In this document: in pieces, positions 5,440-7,658 of the stretch
Numbering within the stretch: the first letter of the stretch is position 1
How the letters are laid out: each line of letters begins with the position of its first letter
DNA from: an uncultured Bacilli bacterium
GTDB taxonomy: Bacteria > Bacillota_I > Bacilli_A > RF39 > UBA660
Assembly: GCA_934129945.1 (NCBI GenBank)
Contig: CAKOXC010000019.1
Location: 1 to 7,658 of the forward strand
Direction of reading: 5' to 3'
Length of the DNA: 7,658 nt
Program-made: the position numbers and the translations under genes
The notes under the pieces: generated by a model
Seen by the model: only the letters and a program-made list of their open reading frames with translations
Told to the model about the DNA's origin: nothing
The model's database searches: none

Positions 5440-7658
5440 TTAATTAGATGTAGCTAATATTGTTATTTTAGCATAACCGTTACCTTGTTTAGCACAATTA
5501 GCTGTCGGAGTTGAGGATGTACATGTTGTTGAAGTAGTTTTGGTATCAATAGCAGTTGATGATTCACAATTATAACAGTACATTCCTTTATCTGTTAATG
5601 CTGAATTACCTATATAACTTGAGCCTCCAGCACCTGTAGACATTTGAGATGCCCCTCCACCAAAATAACCAGAACCGCCCCCTGAACCTTCATTGCAAGT
5701 TCCACCAATATGTTCTCCTCCTTTTCCAAATTTTCCATAACCTGATGTTGTATTATAGGTGGTTCCACCTGATCCACCTTCAATCTGATTTCCACCTTTT
5801 GATTCTATAATAGTACAATTTACACATTTCAATCCTGAATTATTAGCTTGATACCCTCCAGCTGATCCACCTGTTCCAAATGCTCCTGTATAGGCATCAT
5901 AATATGCTCCAGCACCTGCTCCTGATACAATTATAATAAAATCTTTATAATTTTCTAATGACGACAATAATCCTGTTTTTGTAGCAATATGAGTTGCTCC
6001 ACCTCCAGAGTATCCATATCTATTAACACCATTACAATTTCCAGCATAGCCTTGTCCTCCACCATTATATCCGCTAAGCTGTGAATAAGAACCTTGACCA
6101 CCTATATTTAAATATATTTTTTCAGCTGTTTTTAAATTTATATTTCCAAAAGAATATCCTCCATATCCTCCAAATGCTGTATCTTCGTTATAACCACCAC
6201 CTTGAGCTCCCCAAGTTTCTAACTTGTAAGTTCCATTTACTGGTATGGTTAATGTTTGTTCCTTACCTGTATAATCGTATGCATATACTCCTCCTGCTGT
6301 TAATAATGAACTTATACTTGAGCATGAGCTATTTCCCGCATTACTTGTTATACATTTTTTATAATAATATGTTGTATTTGATGTCAAATTACTAAATACA
6401 CAATTATTTCCTGACAATGTTCCAGTACTTGTTGGATTAGAAGTTGCTCCATAATAACATATTGTATTTTTTATTCCACTAACTGCACTTCCTGCACTAT
6501 ATACTGCTGTTATACTATTTATTGTTCCACTACTTGATGATAATGCTGGTGCGTTTATAGTATTTTCTAAATTAAATACACTACTTCTTGTTATTATTTG
6601 GTTTCCAGCATTATCTGTTGCTAGTATCCATAAATAATATGACCCTGTATCAGTTGCTTTTGTTATTGTACTTCCACTTGTAAATGAAGTTGTAAAAGTA
6701 CTTGCAAATGGAGCGGTTGTACTTGTTGTCCATTGATACTTCAATGTTGCAACTCCAGATAGATTATCTGTTACTGTTACTTTTGTACTTTGACTCTTTG
6801 CATATGTACTATTTCCATTTGTTCCAAACGTCACTGTTGGTGCGGTTGCATCAATTTTTGTAACACTTGCACTACAATTTTTAATTCTTCCAACATTATC
6901 TTTTACATATGCTGTATATGTTCCATTTGCGTTTATTGATTTTGTTTGGGTTGATGAGTAATTTGTTCCATCCCATGAATATCCATAAACTCCTGATTGA
7001 CTGTCTGTTCCACTTACTGTTAATGTTGCACTTGTTGTCCAATCAGTTGGTAATCCAGTTATTGTACAAGTTGGTGCTTCTGTATCTATTTTTGTTACAT
7101 TTGCACTACATGTATTTGTATTTCCTGCTTTATCCGTTACTGTTGCACTTACACTTCCATTTGTTGTTACTGTTTTACTTGCTGATGTTGTTCCGGTAAA
7201 TACTACTGATGATAATCCACTTCCTCCTGTATCTGTTCCTGTTGCTGTTAATGTTGCACTTGTCGTCCAACTTGTTGGATTACCACTTATACTACATGTT
7301 GGTGCCGTATTATCTAAATTAAATACATTACTTCTTGTTATTATTTGATTTCCAGCATTATCTGTTGCTAGTATCCATAAATAATATGATCCTGTTCCCT
7401 CAGATTTTGTTATTGTACTTCCGTTTGTAAATGAAGTTGTAAAAGTATTTGCAGCAGGAGCGGTTGTACTTGTTGTCCATTGATATTTTAAAGTAGAAAC
7501 ACCAGATAAATTATCTGTTACTGTTACTTTTGTACTTTGACTCCTTGCATATGTACTATTTCCATTTGTTCCAAATGCCACTGTTGGTGATGTTTTATCT
7601 ATCTTTATTTGTGTGTTTGCTTCTTCAGATATATTACCTAATTTATCTACTGCTCTAT
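5440..7658 (-). CDS. Large modular surface/secreted protein: Ig-like repeats, Fn3-like module, ALK/LTK-type glycine-rich domain (5' end outside window)
   Basis: The frame is open to the window edge (739 codons here). The GTG at 7581 that could be taken as a start is an internal valine: the preceding codons continue another domain (...KIDKTSPTVAFG). Modules in order: the end of an unseen domain; Ig-like unit A (about 7590-7316); two Ig-like units of type C, each with a Cys pair (APTC...NTC and APTC...NC, about 7315-6843); a second unit A (about 6842-6569); an Fn3-like module with Cys residues (about 6568-6300, TTYYYKKCITSNAGNSSC); and a C-terminal glycine-rich domain (about 6298-5443: TGKEQTLTIPVNGTYKLETWGAQGG, YLNIGGQG, GGGATHIATKTG, IIVSGAGAG, GGGGSGY-like runs, MYCYNC, GNGYAKITI) of the ALK/LTK-type family common in gut Firmicutes. 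There is no LPXTG or C-terminal membrane segment; any signal or anchor must lie upstream. An adhesin or matrix role is inferred from architecture only. Confidence 0.93.
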   Translation of the reverse strand, partial: RAVDKLGNISEEANTQIKIDKTSPTVAFGTNGNSTYARSQSTKVTVTDNLSGVSTLKYQWTTSTTAPAANTFTTSFTNGSTITKSEGTGSYYLWILATDNAGNQIITRSNVFNLDNTAPTCSISGNPTSWTTSATLTATGTDTGGSGLSSVVFTGTTSASKTVTTNGSVSATVTDKAGNTNTCSANVTKIDTEAPTCTITGLPTDWTTSATLTVSGTDSQSGVYGYSWDGTNYSSTQTKSINANGTYTAYVKDNVGRIKNCSASVTKIDATAPTVTFGTNGNSTYAKSQSTKVTVTDNLSGVATLKYQWTTSTTAPFASTFTTSFTSGSTITKATDTGSYYLWILATDNAGNQIITRSSVFNLENTINAPALSSSSGTINSITAVYSAGSAVSGIKNTICYYGATSNPTSTGTLSGNNCVFSNLTSNTTYYYKKCITSNAGNSSCSSISSLLTAGGVYAYDYTGKEQTLTIPVNGTYKLETWGAQGGGYNEDTAFGGYGGYSFGNINLKTAEKIYLNIGGQGSYSQLSGYNGGGQGYAGNCNGVNRYGYSGGGATHIATKTGLLSSLENYKDFIIIVSGAGAGAYYDAYTGAFGTGGSAGGYQANNSGLKCVNCTIIESKGGNQIEGGSGGTTYNTTSGYGKFGKGGEHIGGTCNEGSGGGSGYFGGGASQMSTGAGGSSYIGNSALTDKGMYCYNCESSTAIDTKTTSTTCTSSTPTANCAKQGNGYAKITILATSN
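6569..6842 (-). repeat. Ig-like unit A, copy 2 (about 90% identical to 7316-7589)
   Basis: This 274-bp segment aligns without gaps to 7316-7589 at an offset of 747 bases. I counted about 27 differences by eye. It encodes TFGTNGNSTYAKSQ...SSVFNL. The differences cluster around the TGSYY and APxASTF parts; the flanks are nearly identical. Confidence 0.93.
6843..7315 (-). repeat. Two tandem type C Ig-like units with paired cysteines
   Basis: Two diverged copies encode APTC(S/T)I(S/T)G.PT.WTTSATLT..GTD...N(T)C(S)A.VTKID. The DNA similarity is clear at the ends (for example GTTAATGTTGCACTTG at 7019 and 7246) and lower in the middle. The cysteine near each start and the one near each end could pair within a unit. 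Confidence 0.8.
7316..7589 (-). repeat. Ig-like unit A, copy 1
   Basis: This is the partner of 6569-6842. It encodes AFGTNGNSTYARSQ...SNVFNL and lies in the same orientation and reading frame. The offset of 747 bases is exactly 249 codons, so recombination between the copies would keep the frame. Confidence 0.93.

Noticed and set aside
5610..5795. Minus-strand 61-codon frame inside the glycine-rich region
   Set aside because: Alternative frame within a well-supported coding region, without RBS or recognisable motif.
6081..6395. Plus-strand 104-codon open frame opposite the surface-protein gene
   Set aside because: Leu/Tyr/His-rich shadow of the glycine-rich and Fn3-like coding region, with no support.
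6909..7199. Plus-strand 96-codon open frame opposite the Ig repeats
   Set aside because: Leucine-rich shadow of repeat-coding DNA; it looks like a membrane protein only because of composition.
7579..7581. GTG at 7581 as the start codon of the surface-protein gene
   Set aside because: The same frame is open for 25 more codons to the window edge and reads as the end of another domain; there is no RBS before the GTG, and it falls inside a repeat unit (the second copy has GTG/GTC Val-Thr coding at the same site).
6569..7589. CRISPR-like array from the regular repeats
   Set aside because: The repeats are long, coding, in frame and only two copies of each; they are protein domain repeats.

Overview
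The window is very AT-rich DNA with Gram-positive style genes: SecG, RNase R, SmpB, a lipobox lipoprotein, strong Shine-Dalgarno sites of the GGTGAT type, and hairpin-plus-U terminators. TGG codes Trp and TGA ends smpB, so the standard bacterial code fits. The best guess is an uncultured low-GC Firmicutes/Bacilli lineage, perhaps gut-associated and near the RF39/Mollicutes-like groups. That placement is inferred from gene content and style; no phylogenetic marker was analysed.

Layout from left to right. (1) The left edge holds the first 25 codons of a minus-strand gene resembling the N-terminus of Rpn/PD-(D/E)XK 'transposase' nucleases. (2) A minus-strand block reads, in transcription order, secG, terminator, prepilin-like gene, rnr, smpB, terminator. 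It resembles the known Firmicutes secG-(yvaK)-rnr-smpB neighbourhood, with a small type IV prepilin-like gene between secG and rnr. The prepilin gene has its own TATAAT box and lies 18 bp from rnr; rnr overlaps smpB by 20 bp, so these three are probably one operon. (3) Upstream lie two envelope genes on the same strand. One is a single-pass membrane protein with a thioredoxin-like but cysteine-free outer domain. The other is a lipoprotein with a LolA/GerS-like region, a four-cysteine linker and a DUF4367-like C-terminus. A GCAA-loop terminator and an extended -10 promoter separate them. (4) The only plus-strand gene is a small DUF378 two-helix membrane protein, divergent from the lipoprotein gene. 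(5) The right 2.2 kb is the 3' part of a large minus-strand gene for a modular surface or secreted protein. It has Ig-like repeats in an A-C-C-A pattern, an Fn3-like module and a C-terminal ALK/LTK-type glycine-rich domain; its start lies outside the window.

Functionally the block links protein export (SecG) with RNA decay and ribosome rescue (RNase R and SmpB act with tmRNA), surrounded by envelope proteins. No tmRNA gene, tRNA, rRNA, CRISPR array or complete mobile element is visible. I found no clear new multi-gene system. The most unusual points are the pilin gene in the rnr operon, the short SmpB tail, the cysteine-free Trx-like protein, the in-phase repeats of the surface protein, and the matching leader segments of the divergent lipoprotein and DUF378 genes.
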